Positions 1 to 8,649 of a stretch of DNA of 64,000 bases are shown here, in pieces. The translations under genes were made by a program, and so were the position numbers. The notes under the pieces are model-generated. The model saw only the letters and a program-made list of their open reading frames with translations. It had not been told where the DNA came from and ran no database searches. This DNA is from DASVRZ01 sp038228695. Lineage in GTDB: Bacteria; Verrucomicrobiota; Verrucomicrobiia; Chthoniobacterales; DASVRZ01. Within the stretch, counting starts at the first letter, position 1. Each line of letters starts with the position of its first letter. The DNA lies in contig JBBRPA010000014.1 of assembly GCA_038228695.1 (NCBI GenBank), positions 1-64,000 on the forward strand, in the 5' to 3' direction.

Positions 1-332
1 AAACGCACAGGGGAATGCCATGGGCAAGAAAGGCGGAGTAGTTCGTCGCTGACGAGTTGATAATTGGGAGGGTGCCCAATCGGCAGGAAGGACTTGAGAA
101 ACGCGCGAATGTCCGGCGTCCACGGGGTGTAGTGGTTGCCGCCGCTGGCCCCCGGTTGAAACGAGCTTTGGTTTTTGAGCCAAAGGGTTCGCAGTTGGTA
201 AAAGCGCGACTTGCCTATCCCAAGCTGATGGCAGGCCAATGCCGCGTCGAGCAGTCCTGAGTTGAAGTCGGCCAAGGTGCGATGGAGAAACTCTCTGGGT
301 AGGCGATGAATGATCTGTGACTTTTCAAGGTG
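1..332 (-). pseudogene. transposase fragment (N-terminal HTH part), cut by window edge
   Basis: Reading the minus strand from 332 down to 1 gives an open frame with the words FLHRTLADFNSG, a helix-turn-helix-like GIGKSRFYQLRTLWL, and GNHYTPWTPDIRAFLKSF followed by PPNYQLVSDEL. I recognise this as the N-terminal part of an integrase-type (IS481-like) transposase. A stop lies at 333-335 and no in-frame ATG, GTG or TTG precedes the conserved part, so the 5' end looks damaged or uses a start I cannot see. The catalytic DDE core would lie beyond the left edge. The 245 bases between 333 and 577 hold no gene I can support. Confidence 0.5.
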
Positions 333-577
333 TCAATGTCGGCGTCCGCTCCCAGTGGCTCAAGCGCAGATGGTGGCAGTCCCCGGCGGCGATCCGCTCA
401 AAGCGCCGCCAACCGTAAACTGCGCCGTTGCAGGTCACACGAATGGCAAGGTGCCGTGAACCTTTTTATATCACCTGGCTTGGCAGATTGGCATAGCGGC
501 GGTATGAATCTGGGGATGTTTCGTCATTTTCTTATTTTCTTCAAGTCGGTCGAAACGACGCACGTTTCCCGCGAACG

Positions 578-1246
578 ATGATTTACAAACTGCCACGTTG
601 GGTCTGGACCGGGGCGTGGGTGCTGGCGTTTGTGGCAGGAATGATCAATGTCGTCGGGCTGCTCGGGTGGAAACATCAGGCGATCACCCATCTAACAGGG
701 ACGACTTCGTTGCTCGCGGCGTCGGTGGCGGCTTGGGATGGACCCGAAATGCTCCATTTTGGCGGAGTGCTTTGCTCGTTTTTACTCGGCACAGTCGTGA
801 GCGGATTCATCATTCAAGACAGCACGCTGAAGCTGGGGCGGCGCTATGGGGTGGCGCTCCTGATGGAGTCGGCTTTGCTCTGCGCGGCGGTGCCGTTGCT
901 CCAGGCGCAGAGCATTTACGGCATTTACTCGGCGTCGTGCGCCTGCGGGTTGCAAAATGCGATGATGAGCACTTACAGCGGCACGGTGGTGCGGACGACG
1001 CATCTCTCGGGGATGTTCACCGATTTGGGAATCTTCCTCGGTCATTTCATCCGCGGGATTCCGGTGGATGCGAAGCGTCTGCGTCTCTGCGTGCTGATCA
1101 TTTCAGGGTTTTTCTGCGGCGGCGTCGCCGGGGGGGTGGCTTTCCACGGAATGGGCTACGCAGCACTTTACCTGCCAAGCGGCCTGATCGCCTCGGTGGC
1201 AGCGGCGTATGGTCTGTATCAATTACACCACGGGCGACGGAGGTGA
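578..1246 (+). CDS. YoaK/DUF1275 family membrane protein
   Basis: A 222-residue hydrophobic protein with about six membrane segments. The opening WVLAFVAGMINVVGLLG, the conserved HLTGTTSLLAAS, and the later ASCACGLQNAMMSTYSGTVV and THLSGMFTDLGIFLG are hallmarks of the DUF1275 (YoaK) family. The family is inner-membrane and mostly of unknown function; a transport role is often guessed but not shown. It stands alone, converging with the fucose synthase gene that ends 7 bases away on the other strand. The family call is firm; the function is unknown. Confidence 0.85.
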   Translation: MIYKLPRWVWTGAWVLAFVAGMINVVGLLGWKHQAITHLTGTTSLLAASVAAWDGPEMLHFGGVLCSFLLGTVVSGFIIQDSTLKLGRRYGVALLMESALLCAAVPLLQAQSIYGIYSASCACGLQNAMMSTYSGTVVRTTHLSGMFTDLGIFLGHFIRGIPVDAKRLRLCVLIISGFFCGGVAGGVAFHGMGYAALYLPSGLIASVAAAYGLYQLHHGRRR

Positions 1247-1253
1247 GAGGGGT

Positions 1254-2195
1254 CTAACTGAGATTGGCATCTCCGGCGCCTTGTTTGAGATACCAGTGGT
1301 AGGTGCTAGCGATGCCGTCGCGGAGGTTGATCGTCGGGGACCAGCCTTGTTTGCGGAGGAGGGTGCTATCCATTAGCTTGCGCGGGGTGCCGTCGGGTTT
1401 GCTCGAATCGTAAACGAGTTCGCCGGTGAACCCGACCACGTCGCAGATGATTTCGGCGAGTTCGCGGATGGTCACATCGTCGCCGTAACCGACGTTAATA
1501 AGGTCCGGGGCGTCAGTTTTTTCCAAGAGGAAACGGCAAGCGCGGGCGAGGTCGTGGTTGTGGAGAAATTCGCGTCTCGGCGTGCCGCTGCCCCAAATCG
1601 TCACGGTGCTGTCGCCGCGTTCTTTGGCCTCGTGGACTTTGCGGAGGAGGGCGGGGAGGACGTGGGAGGTCTGCAGATCAAAATTGTCGCCGGGGCCATA
1701 CATGTTCGTTGGCATGGCGCTGGTGAAGTTGGCTCCGTGTTGGCGGCGGTAGGCCATGCAGAGTTTGATGCCGGCGATTTTCGCGATGGCGTAGGCTTCG
1801 TTGGTGGGTTCGAGTGGGCCGGTGAGGAGGGAGTCTTCGCGGATGGGTTGCTCAGCGAATTTTGGGTAGATGCAGGAACTGCCGAGGAAGAGGAGCCGTT
1901 CGACGTCCGATTCGTAGGCGGCGGAAATGAGGTTGTTTTGGATTTGCAGGTTTTGCAGGAGAAATTCGACGGGAAAATCGTTGTTGGCCTTGATCCCCCC
2001 GACTTTGGCGGCAGCGATGATAACGGCTTTCGGCTTCGTTTCCTGGTAAAATTTCTTCACAGCGTCGGCATTGGCCAGATCGACTTCGCTGCGATTACGG
2101 AGAATGATATTGGGGTAGCCAGCGGCGGTGAGTTCACGCACTATGGCGCTTCCGACCAGTCCGCGATGACCAGCTACAAAAACAGATGCAAACAT
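1254..2195 (-). CDS. fcl: GDP-L-fucose synthase
   Basis: Extended short-chain dehydrogenase of 313 residues that converts GDP-4-keto-6-deoxymannose to GDP-L-fucose by epimerisation and NADPH reduction, in the cytoplasm. Visible are the Rossmann glycines G9-x2-G12-x2-G15, the catalytic Ser-Ser-Cys at 106-108 (GSSCIYP), and the Tyr135-x3-Lys139 pair, plus the family words LEPTNEAYAIAK and MPTNMYGPGDNFD. Length matches the family. The partner dehydratase gene gmd is not in this window. Its 5' end overlaps the start of the divergent exported protein at 2166 by 30 bases. It probably supplies fucose for surface polysaccharide. Confidence 0.93.
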   Translation of the reverse strand: MFASVFVAGHRGLVGSAIVRELTAAGYPNIILRNRSEVDLANADAVKKFYQETKPKAVIIAAAKVGGIKANNDFPVEFLLQNLQIQNNLISAAYESDVERLLFLGSSCIYPKFAEQPIREDSLLTGPLEPTNEAYAIAKIAGIKLCMAYRRQHGANFTSAMPTNMYGPGDNFDLQTSHVLPALLRKVHEAKERGDSTVTIWGSGTPRREFLHNHDLARACRFLLEKTDAPDLINVGYGDDVTIRELAEIICDVVGFTGELVYDSSKPDGTPRKLMDSTLLRKQGWSPTINLRDGIASTYHWYLKQGAGDANLS

Positions 2196-2930
2196 GCCGG
2201 GAGGTTATGCGCAATTGCGCTGGGGGCAGCAAGCGTTTTTCCGGTGCGGGCGGAATCTGCTGACAGCGGGCAAAACGGACAAAGCGAGAAAATCCACGAG
2301 TTAGTTAAGTGGTTGCTGGAGAACAACGAGTCGCTCAAAGGAATGCCCTTTTCCGAGGTGGTCGAGGCCACTTCGGGAAGGCGGATTATTCCGATCGATC
2401 GCGAGAAGGACGCCGCCATTTTGAAAGAGATCGGCGTAGCCATGGATGTCGTTCTCAAGCGGATGAATGCGGCGGATAGTCCGGTAAAAAAAGTGGGTCG
2501 GATTAATGAGGCGTCACATTTTTTTGAGGATGCGATGATGGAGGAATTTAACAAAATCCCGGGATGGAAATGCAGCTTTCCGCTGACGGCGAACGGCGAG
2601 GTGCAGCGTTCGGGGTATCCGGATCTGCAACTCAGCTTGCCCGACGGGCGCATTTTTTATCTCGATCCCAAGTTGTTCGCGCAGGGCAGCCGGGAGAGCA
2701 CGTTCCGGACATTTTATTTTGAGCCACGGAGCGGAACAAACAAAGTGAACCGCGATGCATGTCACTTGATTGTGGGTATTGAGCACGATTTCGCGGCCAC
2801 GGGGCGCTTTTTGAAGTGGGAGCTGGTGGATATCTCGCATTTCCGGGTGCAGTTGAAGGCGGAGTTCCAAGGATCGAATCGCGATCTTTATCGCGACGAG
2901 GCGGTTGTCGGGCAAGGAGAAGCGAAGTAG
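2166..2930 (+). CDS. exported protein with PD-(D/E)xK nuclease-like signature
   Basis: The frame is open much further upstream, but that part is antisense to the fucose synthase gene; ATG 2166 gives 254 residues beginning with a basic stretch and a hydrophobic run ending in PVRA, a plausible signal peptide (about 1-29). The mature part has an acidic helix (HFFEDAMMEEF), then P152-D153, a beta-like stretch, and D167-P-K169, which has the spacing and order of a PD-(D/E)xK nuclease core; NKVNRDACHLIVGIEHD follows. I do not know the family. A nuclease acting outside the cytoplasm is inference; the motif could be coincidental. It may be cotranscribed with ribBA 13 bases downstream. Confidence 0.6.
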   Translation: MTSYKNRCKHAGRLCAIALGAASVFPVRAESADSGQNGQSEKIHELVKWLLENNESLKGMPFSEVVEATSGRRIIPIDREKDAAILKEIGVAMDVVLKRMNAADSPVKKVGRINEASHFFEDAMMEEFNKIPGWKCSFPLTANGEVQRSGYPDLQLSLPDGRIFYLDPKLFAQGSRESTFRTFYFEPRSGTNKVNRDACHLIVGIEHDFAATGRFLKWELVDISHFRVQLKAEFQGSNRDLYRDEAVVGQGEAK

Positions 2931-2943
2931 AGTAGCGACTCCA

Positions 2944-4143
2944 ATGGATAGCTCTTTTGACAGTATAGATTCGGTGATTGCTGACATCGCCGCTGGGCGA
3001 ATGGTCGTCATGACGGACGACGCCGATCGCGAAAATGAGGGGGACTTGCTCATGGCGGCGGAAAAAGTCACTGCGGCCGACGTGAATTTCATGGCAATGC
3101 ACGCTCGGGGGCTGATCTGCAATCCGATCACCGAGGAACGCGCCACAGCGCTGGGCTTGCAACGGATGGTGGCGCAAAATCGGGAGATGTTTCGGACGGA
3201 TTTCACCGTATCGATCGACGCGGCAAAAGGAATCACGACGGGCATCAGTGCACAGGATCGGGCGGAGACAATTCGTTTGCTGGTCGATCCAGCGGCGGAT
3301 TGCGACAGTTTTGTGCAACCGGGCCACATTTTTCCGCTTCAAGCCCGGGCGGGGGGGGTGTTGCGTCGGGCCGGACACACGGAGGCGGCGGTTGATCTGG
3401 CGCAAGCGGCAGGATTGCAACCGGCGGGAATGATTTGCGAGATTCTCAACGAAGACGGGACGATGGCGCGACTGCCAGAATTGCTCAGGTTCAAAGAAAA
3501 GCACGGGCTGAAAATTTGCAGCATTGAGGCTTTGATCGCTTGGCGAAGGTCGAGAGAAAAACTAGTGGTGCGTGAGCAGGTCGTTGCCATGCCAACCGAC
3601 TACGGGGATTTTCAATTGTATCTTTACCGCTCGGTTCTGGACGGGGCCAATCACCTCGCGCTGGTTCGTGGTCCGATTGCGACCGACCGACCAACCTTGG
3701 TGCGGGTGCATAGCGAGTGTCTCACGGGCGACGTCTTCGGTTCCCGACGCTGCGATTGCGGGCCACAATTGCACGCCGCAATGGAGCAGATCGACGAGGA
3801 GGGCAGTGGCGTGTTAGTTTACATGCGGCAAGAGGGGCGGGGAATCGGACTCGCGGCTAAGATCAATGCCTACAAACTGCAGGAGGAAGGACTGGATACG
3901 GTCGAGGCGAACGAAAAGCTCGGCTTTCCCATGGACCTGCGCGATTATGGCCTCGGCGCGCAGATTCTTGCCGATCTCGGCGTGCGGCAGATCCGGCTGC
4001 TAACCAACAACCCCCGTAAGGTGATTGGGCTTGAAGGTTACGGCATGGAAATTGTCGAGCAGCTCCCGATTAAGTCGGTTCCGAATCCTCACAATGAAAA
4101 ATATCTCGCAACGAAGAAATTCAAAATGGGCCATCTTCTTTAG
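2944..4143 (+). CDS. ribBA: bifunctional 3,4-dihydroxy-2-butanone-4-phosphate synthase / GTP cyclohydrolase II
   Basis: 399 residues with the two entry enzymes of riboflavin synthesis fused. The N-terminal half makes dihydroxybutanone phosphate from ribulose 5-phosphate (TDDADRENEGDL metal-binding loop, QPGHIFPL, RAGHTEA). The C-terminal half opens GTP (VRVHSECLTGDVFGSRRCDCG with the three zinc cysteines, YMRQEGRGIGL, LLTNNPRKV). Both catalytic halves look complete. ATG 2944 is preferred over the upstream start at 2905 because the family begins about ten residues before the first helix. It is followed 50 bases later by ribH, the next shared step of the pathway. Confidence 0.96.
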   Translation: MDSSFDSIDSVIADIAAGRMVVMTDDADRENEGDLLMAAEKVTAADVNFMAMHARGLICNPITEERATALGLQRMVAQNREMFRTDFTVSIDAAKGITTGISAQDRAETIRLLVDPAADCDSFVQPGHIFPLQARAGGVLRRAGHTEAAVDLAQAAGLQPAGMICEILNEDGTMARLPELLRFKEKHGLKICSIEALIAWRRSREKLVVREQVVAMPTDYGDFQLYLYRSVLDGANHLALVRGPIATDRPTLVRVHSECLTGDVFGSRRCDCGPQLHAAMEQIDEEGSGVLVYMRQEGRGIGLAAKINAYKLQEEGLDTVEANEKLGFPMDLRDYGLGAQILADLGVRQIRLLTNNPRKVIGLEGYGMEIVEQLPIKSVPNPHNEKYLATKKFKMGHLL

Positions 4144-4193
4144 TTGCAGCCTGTCCGCTTTTTCTTAATTCTCACCCGCCGTTCCCAAACGAT

Positions 4194-4679
4194 ATGTCCA
4201 CCGCTCTTCCTACCCGCCCACGCAATCTGGCCGCGAAGCGCAACTTCGCCATTGTGGCCAGCCAGTATAATCCACGCTTCGTCCAAGCGCTCGTCGATCA
4301 CACTTGTCGCGAGTTATATGCAATGATTCCGAACGCTGGCATCCAATTACATCAGGTTCCTGGTGCGTTTGAGATTCCGATCCTCGTGCAGGAAATTGCC
4401 CGGACAGGCGTCGTCGATGCCATCATCGCCCTTGGCGTGGTGATCGAGGGAGAGACCGGCCACGCGGCCCAAATTACGTCCGCTGTAACCAATGCTCTGA
4501 TGCGAATCTCGCTTGATTACCGCGTTCCTGTCATTCACGAAGTGCTCTCGGTTAAAAACGAGGAGCAGGCCGCCGTCCGGTGCCTTGAGGAGCCAATGAA
4601 TCGAGGTGTTGAGGCGGCGCGGGCCGCTGTCCACATCGCGGGCGTATTTAACGATCTGAAGGAGAAAAACGCTGCCTAA
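4194..4679 (+). CDS. ribH: 6,7-dimethyl-8-ribityllumazine synthase
   Basis: 161 residues, usual family length. It condenses the dihydroxybutanone phosphate made by RibBA with the ribitylaminopyrimidine to give lumazine, in a large cytoplasmic shell. Family motifs: ASQYNPRFVQALVDH near the start, QVPGAFEIPILVQE, and ALGVVIEGETGHAAQI, which carries the active-site His. It sits between ribBA and nusB, a very common bacterial arrangement, and ends 26 bases before nusB, so ribBA-ribH-nusB-ftsY is probably one transcript. Confidence 0.95.
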   Translation: MSTALPTRPRNLAAKRNFAIVASQYNPRFVQALVDHTCRELYAMIPNAGIQLHQVPGAFEIPILVQEIARTGVVDAIIALGVVIEGETGHAAQITSAVTNALMRISLDYRVPVIHEVLSVKNEEQAAVRCLEEPMNRGVEAARAAVHIAGVFNDLKEKNAA

Positions 4680-4705
4680 GCGGCGGGGTTTTCGAAGAAA
4701 TATTT

Positions 4706-5131
4706 ATGGGAAAACGCCGCGATGGACGGGAAGCTGCCGTCCAATATCTTTATCATCACGACCTAAACTCAGGGGTAAACGCTGGCACTACTGACGACTT
4801 TTGGGAGTTGCGTCCGGCTAAACCTAACGTGCGCGAGTTTGCCAGCCAACTCATCGCCGGGGTCATCGCTCATGCCTCCGAGATCGACGAGCGGATTGCT
4901 CGTTACGCCGAAAATTATCAGTTGTCCCGGATGCTCGCGGTGGATCGGAATATTCTCCGCCTCGCGGTTTACGAGATGAATTTTGCTAACGATGTGCCGC
5001 CAGTGGTCGCGATCAATGAGGCGATCGAAATCGCAAAAAAATTCGGATCGGAGGAGTCGGGCCGGTTCATAAATGGCATCCTCGACCGCGCCAAACGCGA
5101 TGTGGCGCGTCCGCTCCGAACTGTTAGCTAA
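4706..5131 (+). CDS. nusB: transcription antitermination factor NusB
   Basis: 141 residues. NusB with S10 (NusE) binds boxA RNA and supports antitermination on rRNA operons. The start GKRRDGREAAVQYLYHHDL, the central LAVDRNILRLAVYEMNF and the end VAINEAIEIAKKFGSEESGRFINGILDRA are textbook NusB. The central part near residues 28-40 (NAGTTDDFWEL) is short relative to some homologues but typical for the smaller forms. Lies directly after ribH and only 4 bases before the ftsY start. Confidence 0.95.
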   Translation: MGKRRDGREAAVQYLYHHDLNSGVNAGTTDDFWELRPAKPNVREFASQLIAGVIAHASEIDERIARYAENYQLSRMLAVDRNILRLAVYEMNFANDVPPVVAINEAIEIAKKFGSEESGRFINGILDRAKRDVARPLRTVS

Positions 5132-5135
5132 CCTC

Positions 5136-5981
5136 ATGGCTTTCGGATTTTTCAAAAATCTCGTGGAGAAATTCACGGGCAAACCGGTGGACTGGGATGA
5201 ACTCGAGGAAACGCTCATTCGCGCGGACCTTGGTGTCCCGCTTACTCTCAAAATTGTCGCAGAATTGCAGAAATTGGAGAAGGTCACCGCGAACGATATC
5301 GGGCAGGTCACCCGCGCCGAGATCGAAAAAATCCTTCCTTACTACACTCCGCCGCTGCGACCCTTTCCGAACAAACCGAAGGTCATTCTCGTAGCCGGAG
5401 TCAACGGCACCGGCAAAACCACCAGCACCGCCAAGCTCGCACAGTTTCTAAAGTTAAAAGGGCACACGGTCCTGCTGGTCGCCGCCGACACTTTCCGGGC
5501 CGCTGCGATCGAGCAACTCGGCATCTGGGCCGATCGGATTGGTGTGGAAATGATCAAGGGTGCTTACAACGCCGATCCGGCCGCGCTTTGTCACGACGCT
5601 TGGCAGGCCGCGCAAAGCCGCAACATTGAATTTGTTTTGTGCGACACCGCAGGCCGACTCCACACCAAGCACAATCTGATGCAGGAGTTGGAAAAGGTGA
5701 AACGCATTCTCGCAAAACTCGATCCCGACGCGCCGCACGAATGCTGGATCGTGGTAGATGCAACCACCGGCAGCAACGCGCTCCAGCAAGCTAAGGAATT
5801 CAATCAGATCCTCGGGTTAACGGGTATTATCGTCACAAAACTCGACGGCAGCGGCAAAGGCGGCGTGCTAGTTGCGATCCAGAATGAACTTGGCATCCCC
5901 GCAAGATTCATTGGCACCGGCGAAAAATTGCAAGATATCGCTCCATTCGACGCGCGCGAGTTCGTCGAGAAAATCCTCTAA
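5136..5981 (+). CDS. ftsY: signal recognition particle receptor FtsY
   Basis: 281 residues. GTPase that docks SRP-ribosome complexes at the inner membrane for co-translational insertion. The N domain (helical, about 1-80) leads into the G domain: P-loop GVNGTGKT at about 88-95, TFRAAAIEQL, DTAGRLHTKHNLMQEL, TKLDGSGKGG and the closing GTGEKLQDIAPFDAREFVEKIL. The acidic A domain of the E. coli protein is absent, so this is the short NG form; the start at 5136 (MAFGFFKNLVEK) gives an amphipathic membrane-targeting helix. An ATG further upstream (5073) would run through nusB and is rejected. Confidence 0.95.
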   Translation: MAFGFFKNLVEKFTGKPVDWDELEETLIRADLGVPLTLKIVAELQKLEKVTANDIGQVTRAEIEKILPYYTPPLRPFPNKPKVILVAGVNGTGKTTSTAKLAQFLKLKGHTVLLVAADTFRAAAIEQLGIWADRIGVEMIKGAYNADPAALCHDAWQAAQSRNIEFVLCDTAGRLHTKHNLMQELEKVKRILAKLDPDAPHECWIVVDATTGSNALQQAKEFNQILGLTGIIVTKLDGSGKGGVLVAIQNELGIPARFIGTGEKLQDIAPFDAREFVEKIL

Positions 5982-5994
5982 CACTTTTCGCGGC

Positions 5995-7386
5995 TCAGAC
6001 TTCGGCGTTTTCCGACTCTTTCGGGAGCGGGGCGCGCTTAAAGTGAACTTGCAGCACGCGCCGTCCGTCCGTTTCGGTGATGGTCGCGAGATATTCCTCA
6101 ATCCGAACGTTTTCACCAACTTTTGGCAGGTGGCCGAGAAGATGAGTGACGTGGCCGCCGATGGTGCTAACCTCGCTGCTTTCGATACGCAGATCGACGA
6201 GATCCTGTAATTCGTAGAGGCCGAGGCTGCCTTTCACTGTAAATTCGTCGGCGTTGATTTTCTTAAATTCCATCTCGTCGGTATCGAATTCGTCCTGAAT
6301 CTCACCGACGAGTTCAGCTAGCACATTATCGAGAGTGACAATGCCGACTGTGCCGCCAAATTCATCCACGACGGCAGCGAGGTGGGTTTGTTTGCCGAGG
6401 AAAAGTTTAAGTAACTTTTCCAACGTCATCATTTCCGGCACAGGTAAAAGATCGCGTTTTAGCGCCATCAAATCGGGATCGGGTTTTTGCATTTCTCCCA
6501 TCAAATCTTTGACGTGGATCAGCCCGATCGTGTTGTCGAGATGCTCTTTGCAGAGAGGAAAACGGGTATGGCCGGAATGGAGTGCCATTTCGAGATTCGT
6601 GGCAAAATCCTCGTCGATGTCGAGCGACACGACCTCGCCTCGAGGTGTCATGATGTCGCGGACGACGCGTCTGCGCATGTCGAGAGCGTTCATGAGAATC
6701 TCGCGACCTAGGGAGCTGACTTCCTCGGATTTCTCACTTTCGGTTAAAATGACGCGGAGTTCTTCTTCGCTATGAGCGAGTTCCGTTTCACCGACGGGAT
6801 CCACCCGAAAGACGACCTTGAGAATTCTATTAGCCGCTCCGTTGAGCACGAAAATAGCGGGTTTGAAGAGAAGATGGAAAAAAGCCAGTGGACGGGCGAT
6901 AAACAAAGTGACTCTCAAAGCTTTGCGAATCGCGAGCGATTTGGGCGTTAATTCGCCGAGCACGATGTGCAGAAAGGTGATGATGGTGAAGGCAATCCCA
7001 AAGGCCACACCGGAAATGATCGCAGGGGAAGTGACCCCTAGTTTGAACATCAATGGCTGCACCATTCTCGCCAGATACGGCTCGCCGACCCAGCCAAGGC
7101 CCAGCGAGGCAAGCGTAATACCAAGTTGCGTGGCCGACAGGTAAGCATCGAGGTGCTCAACGACGTGACGAGCAAATTTCGCACCTTTGATGCCCTCATC
7201 AATCGCTGCATCTATCTGTGATCCACGCACTTTGACGAGGGCAAACTCGGCAGCGACGAAAAATCCATTGAGGAAAACCAGGAAACCGATAACGAGCAAT
7301 TGCCAGAAAATGACGCCTGAAGAAGACCACTCCGTTTGTAGGGCGTGTCCTGCCTCGGCCAAAAATAAATGTGAAAAAGAAACCAT
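5995..7386 (-). CDS. CorC/HlyC-type membrane protein with DUF21 and CBS domains (CNNM family)
   Basis: 463 residues. Domain order: DUF21 membrane domain with about four segments (residues 25-200, including FLNGFFVAAEFALVKVR and LGLGWVGEPYLARMVQPL), a CBS pair (about 220-345, MTPRGEVVSLDIDED and FPLCKEHLDNTIGLIHVKDL), and a C-terminal CorC_HlyC domain (about 360-440, DEFGGTVGIVTLDNVLAELVGEI). Family members are linked to magnesium or cobalt efflux and Mg homeostasis; substrate here is not proven. It stands alone, converging on ftsY 13 bases away. The early annotation as hemolysin is historical and probably wrong for function. Confidence 0.9.
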   Translation of the reverse strand: MVSFSHLFLAEAGHALQTEWSSSGVIFWQLLVIGFLVFLNGFFVAAEFALVKVRGSQIDAAIDEGIKGAKFARHVVEHLDAYLSATQLGITLASLGLGWVGEPYLARMVQPLMFKLGVTSPAIISGVAFGIAFTIITFLHIVLGELTPKSLAIRKALRVTLFIARPLAFFHLLFKPAIFVLNGAANRILKVVFRVDPVGETELAHSEEELRVILTESEKSEEVSSLGREILMNALDMRRRVVRDIMTPRGEVVSLDIDEDFATNLEMALHSGHTRFPLCKEHLDNTIGLIHVKDLMGEMQKPDPDLMALKRDLLPVPEMMTLEKLLKLFLGKQTHLAAVVDEFGGTVGIVTLDNVLAELVGEIQDEFDTDEMEFKKINADEFTVKGSLGLYELQDLVDLRIESSEVSTIGGHVTHLLGHLPKVGENVRIEEYLATITETDGRRVLQVHFKRAPLPKESENAEV

Positions 7387-7446
7387 GTTATCCCTTTGAA
7401 AATTTGAATTGTGAAACTAGGCGGAAAGCCAAGCTTTCGAGCGGGA

Positions 7447-7692
7447 TCAGAGCCGCTCGTAGGTTCCTTTATCTTTTTTCTCCAGAATCGTAAAGCCCGC
7501 CTTTTTGGCGTCAGAGACTGACAGAGGCTTGGTCAGGTTCGGAGTATTGATTGCGGAAACTACTTTGCGGACCGGTTTCCGGCAACGCGGGCAATTGACG
7601 AGAGGCGGGCGTGAGAGCGGACGCTGAATTTCGAATCGCCCATTGCAAACGGAACAGTCTCCCGAGACCAACTCATATTCGTAAATTGGCAT
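7447..7692 (-). CDS. FmdB-family zinc ribbon protein
   Basis: 81 residues starting MPIYEYEL, the signature opening of FmdB-like regulatory/zinc-ribbon proteins. One C-x2-C pair (GDCSVCNG) and one C-x2-C pair (NCPRCRKPV) make a zinc ribbon. I chose ATG 7692 over the upstream start at 7734, which would overlap rpsN and lacks family similarity. Function of these small proteins is unclear; despite the name, a role in amidase or formamidase regulation is not established in general. It directly follows rpsN, so it is likely cotranscribed with the ribosomal gene. Confidence 0.8.
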   Translation of the reverse strand: MPIYEYELVSGDCSVCNGRFEIQRPLSRPPLVNCPRCRKPVRKVVSAINTPNLTKPLSVSDAKKAGFTILEKKDKGTYERL

Positions 7693-7727
7693 CGGAAAGA
7701 AACCGGCGATCTGCCGGCCGGAAAGAG

Positions 7728-7997
7728 TTACCAACTCGACTTGGTCACACCGGGGATGAGCCCGTTGGAAGCCAATTCGCGGAAAGTGATGCGGGAAACT
7801 TTAAAGCGGCGGATGAAAGCGCGGCGGCGGCCGCTGATCGCGCAGCGATTGACCACTCGGGTCGGGCTGGCATCGCGAGGAAGCTGTTGCAGACCGACGT
7901 AATCGCCTTTCGCTTTCAATTCAGCACGGATTGTGGCATATTTTGCCACCGTTGCTTTTTTGCGGTTGTTACGTTCGATCCAGGATGTTTTTGCCAT
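7728..7997 (-). CDS. rpsN: 30S ribosomal protein S14
   Basis: 89 residues, MAKTSWIERNNRKKATVAKYA at the start and the conserved NRCAISGRRRAFIRRFKVSRITFRELASNGLIPGVTKSSW at the end. It belongs to the longer zinc-free S14 type, since the C-x2-C pairs of the zinc form are missing. It is a lone ribosomal gene here, away from the spc operon, as is seen for S14 paralogues or for lineages that moved it next to L28/L33. The 235 bases between it and the divergent hisI hold no gene I can see and must contain both promoters. Confidence 0.93.
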   Translation of the reverse strand: MAKTSWIERNNRKKATVAKYATIRAELKAKGDYVGLQQLPRDASPTRVVNRCAISGRRRAFIRRFKVSRITFRELASNGLIPGVTKSSW

Positions 7998-8232
7998 ATG
8001 AAGGACAGCAAATTAGGGGGTTAAATCACTTTTGCAACAGAAAATTTATTAGACTTCAACCTCGCAAAAAATCGGTTGCCAGAGACCGGAATCGAGGCAA
8101 TTTGAGTTTGTGAGTTTGCCTGCATTCCATTGGTGGCATTGATAATTCTGTCCGATCCTTTCGATCCGGACCCATCTTCTTGTGGCGAAATTTCGCGCCA
8201 CTTTCCGATTTCAACCCTTTTTCTTTTTCACC

Positions 8233-8649
8233 ATGAATCTCGATTTTAAATACAACTCCGACGGCCTCATTCCCGCCATTGTGCAGGAATCCAGCGCCAC
8301 GCCCACGCCGACCGGGCGCGTGCTCATGATGGCTTGGATGAACGCCAAAGCCGTTGCTGATACCCTCGCCACCGGCAAAATGCATTATTGGAGCCGTTCG
8401 CGGCAGAAATCGTGGTTCAAAGGCGAAAGCAGCGGCCACACCCAGGAAGTCGTCCGCTGGTTCACCGATTGCGACCGAGATACCCTGCTCTTCGAGGTGA
8501 GGCAAAACGTCGCCGCGTGCCATACGGGACACATCAGTTGCTTCTTCCAAGAACTCGATTCAGCGGGAAACGCGCTCGCCGTTACCGAGGAAAAAGCCTT
8601 CGAGCCGGAGGCGGTCTATGCCAAACCCGATGCGGGTTACCGCCGATGA
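8233..8649 (+). CDS. hisI: phosphoribosyl-AMP cyclohydrolase
   Basis: 138 residues. Opens the adenine ring of PR-AMP in histidine synthesis, a zinc enzyme. Motifs: VLMMAWMNAKAVADTLATGKMHYWSRSRQKSWFKGESSGHTQ, then the metal site TDCDRDTLLFEV and ACHTGHISCFF. ATG 8233 fits the family start; an ATG at 8182 is too far upstream. The separate PR-ATP pyrophosphatase (hisE) is not fused and not nearby. It overlaps trpE by 4 bases (ATGA), so the two are translated together. Confidence 0.94.
   Translation: MNLDFKYNSDGLIPAIVQESSATPTPTGRVLMMAWMNAKAVADTLATGKMHYWSRSRQKSWFKGESSGHTQEVVRWFTDCDRDTLLFEVRQNVAACHTGHISCFFQELDSAGNALAVTEEKAFEPEAVYAKPDAGYRR

Noticed and set aside
1554..2165. Upstream extension of the frame that ends at 2930
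   Set aside because: It lies fully antisense to the fucose synthase gene and has its Gly/Val/Asp-rich shadow composition; the true start is placed at 2166.
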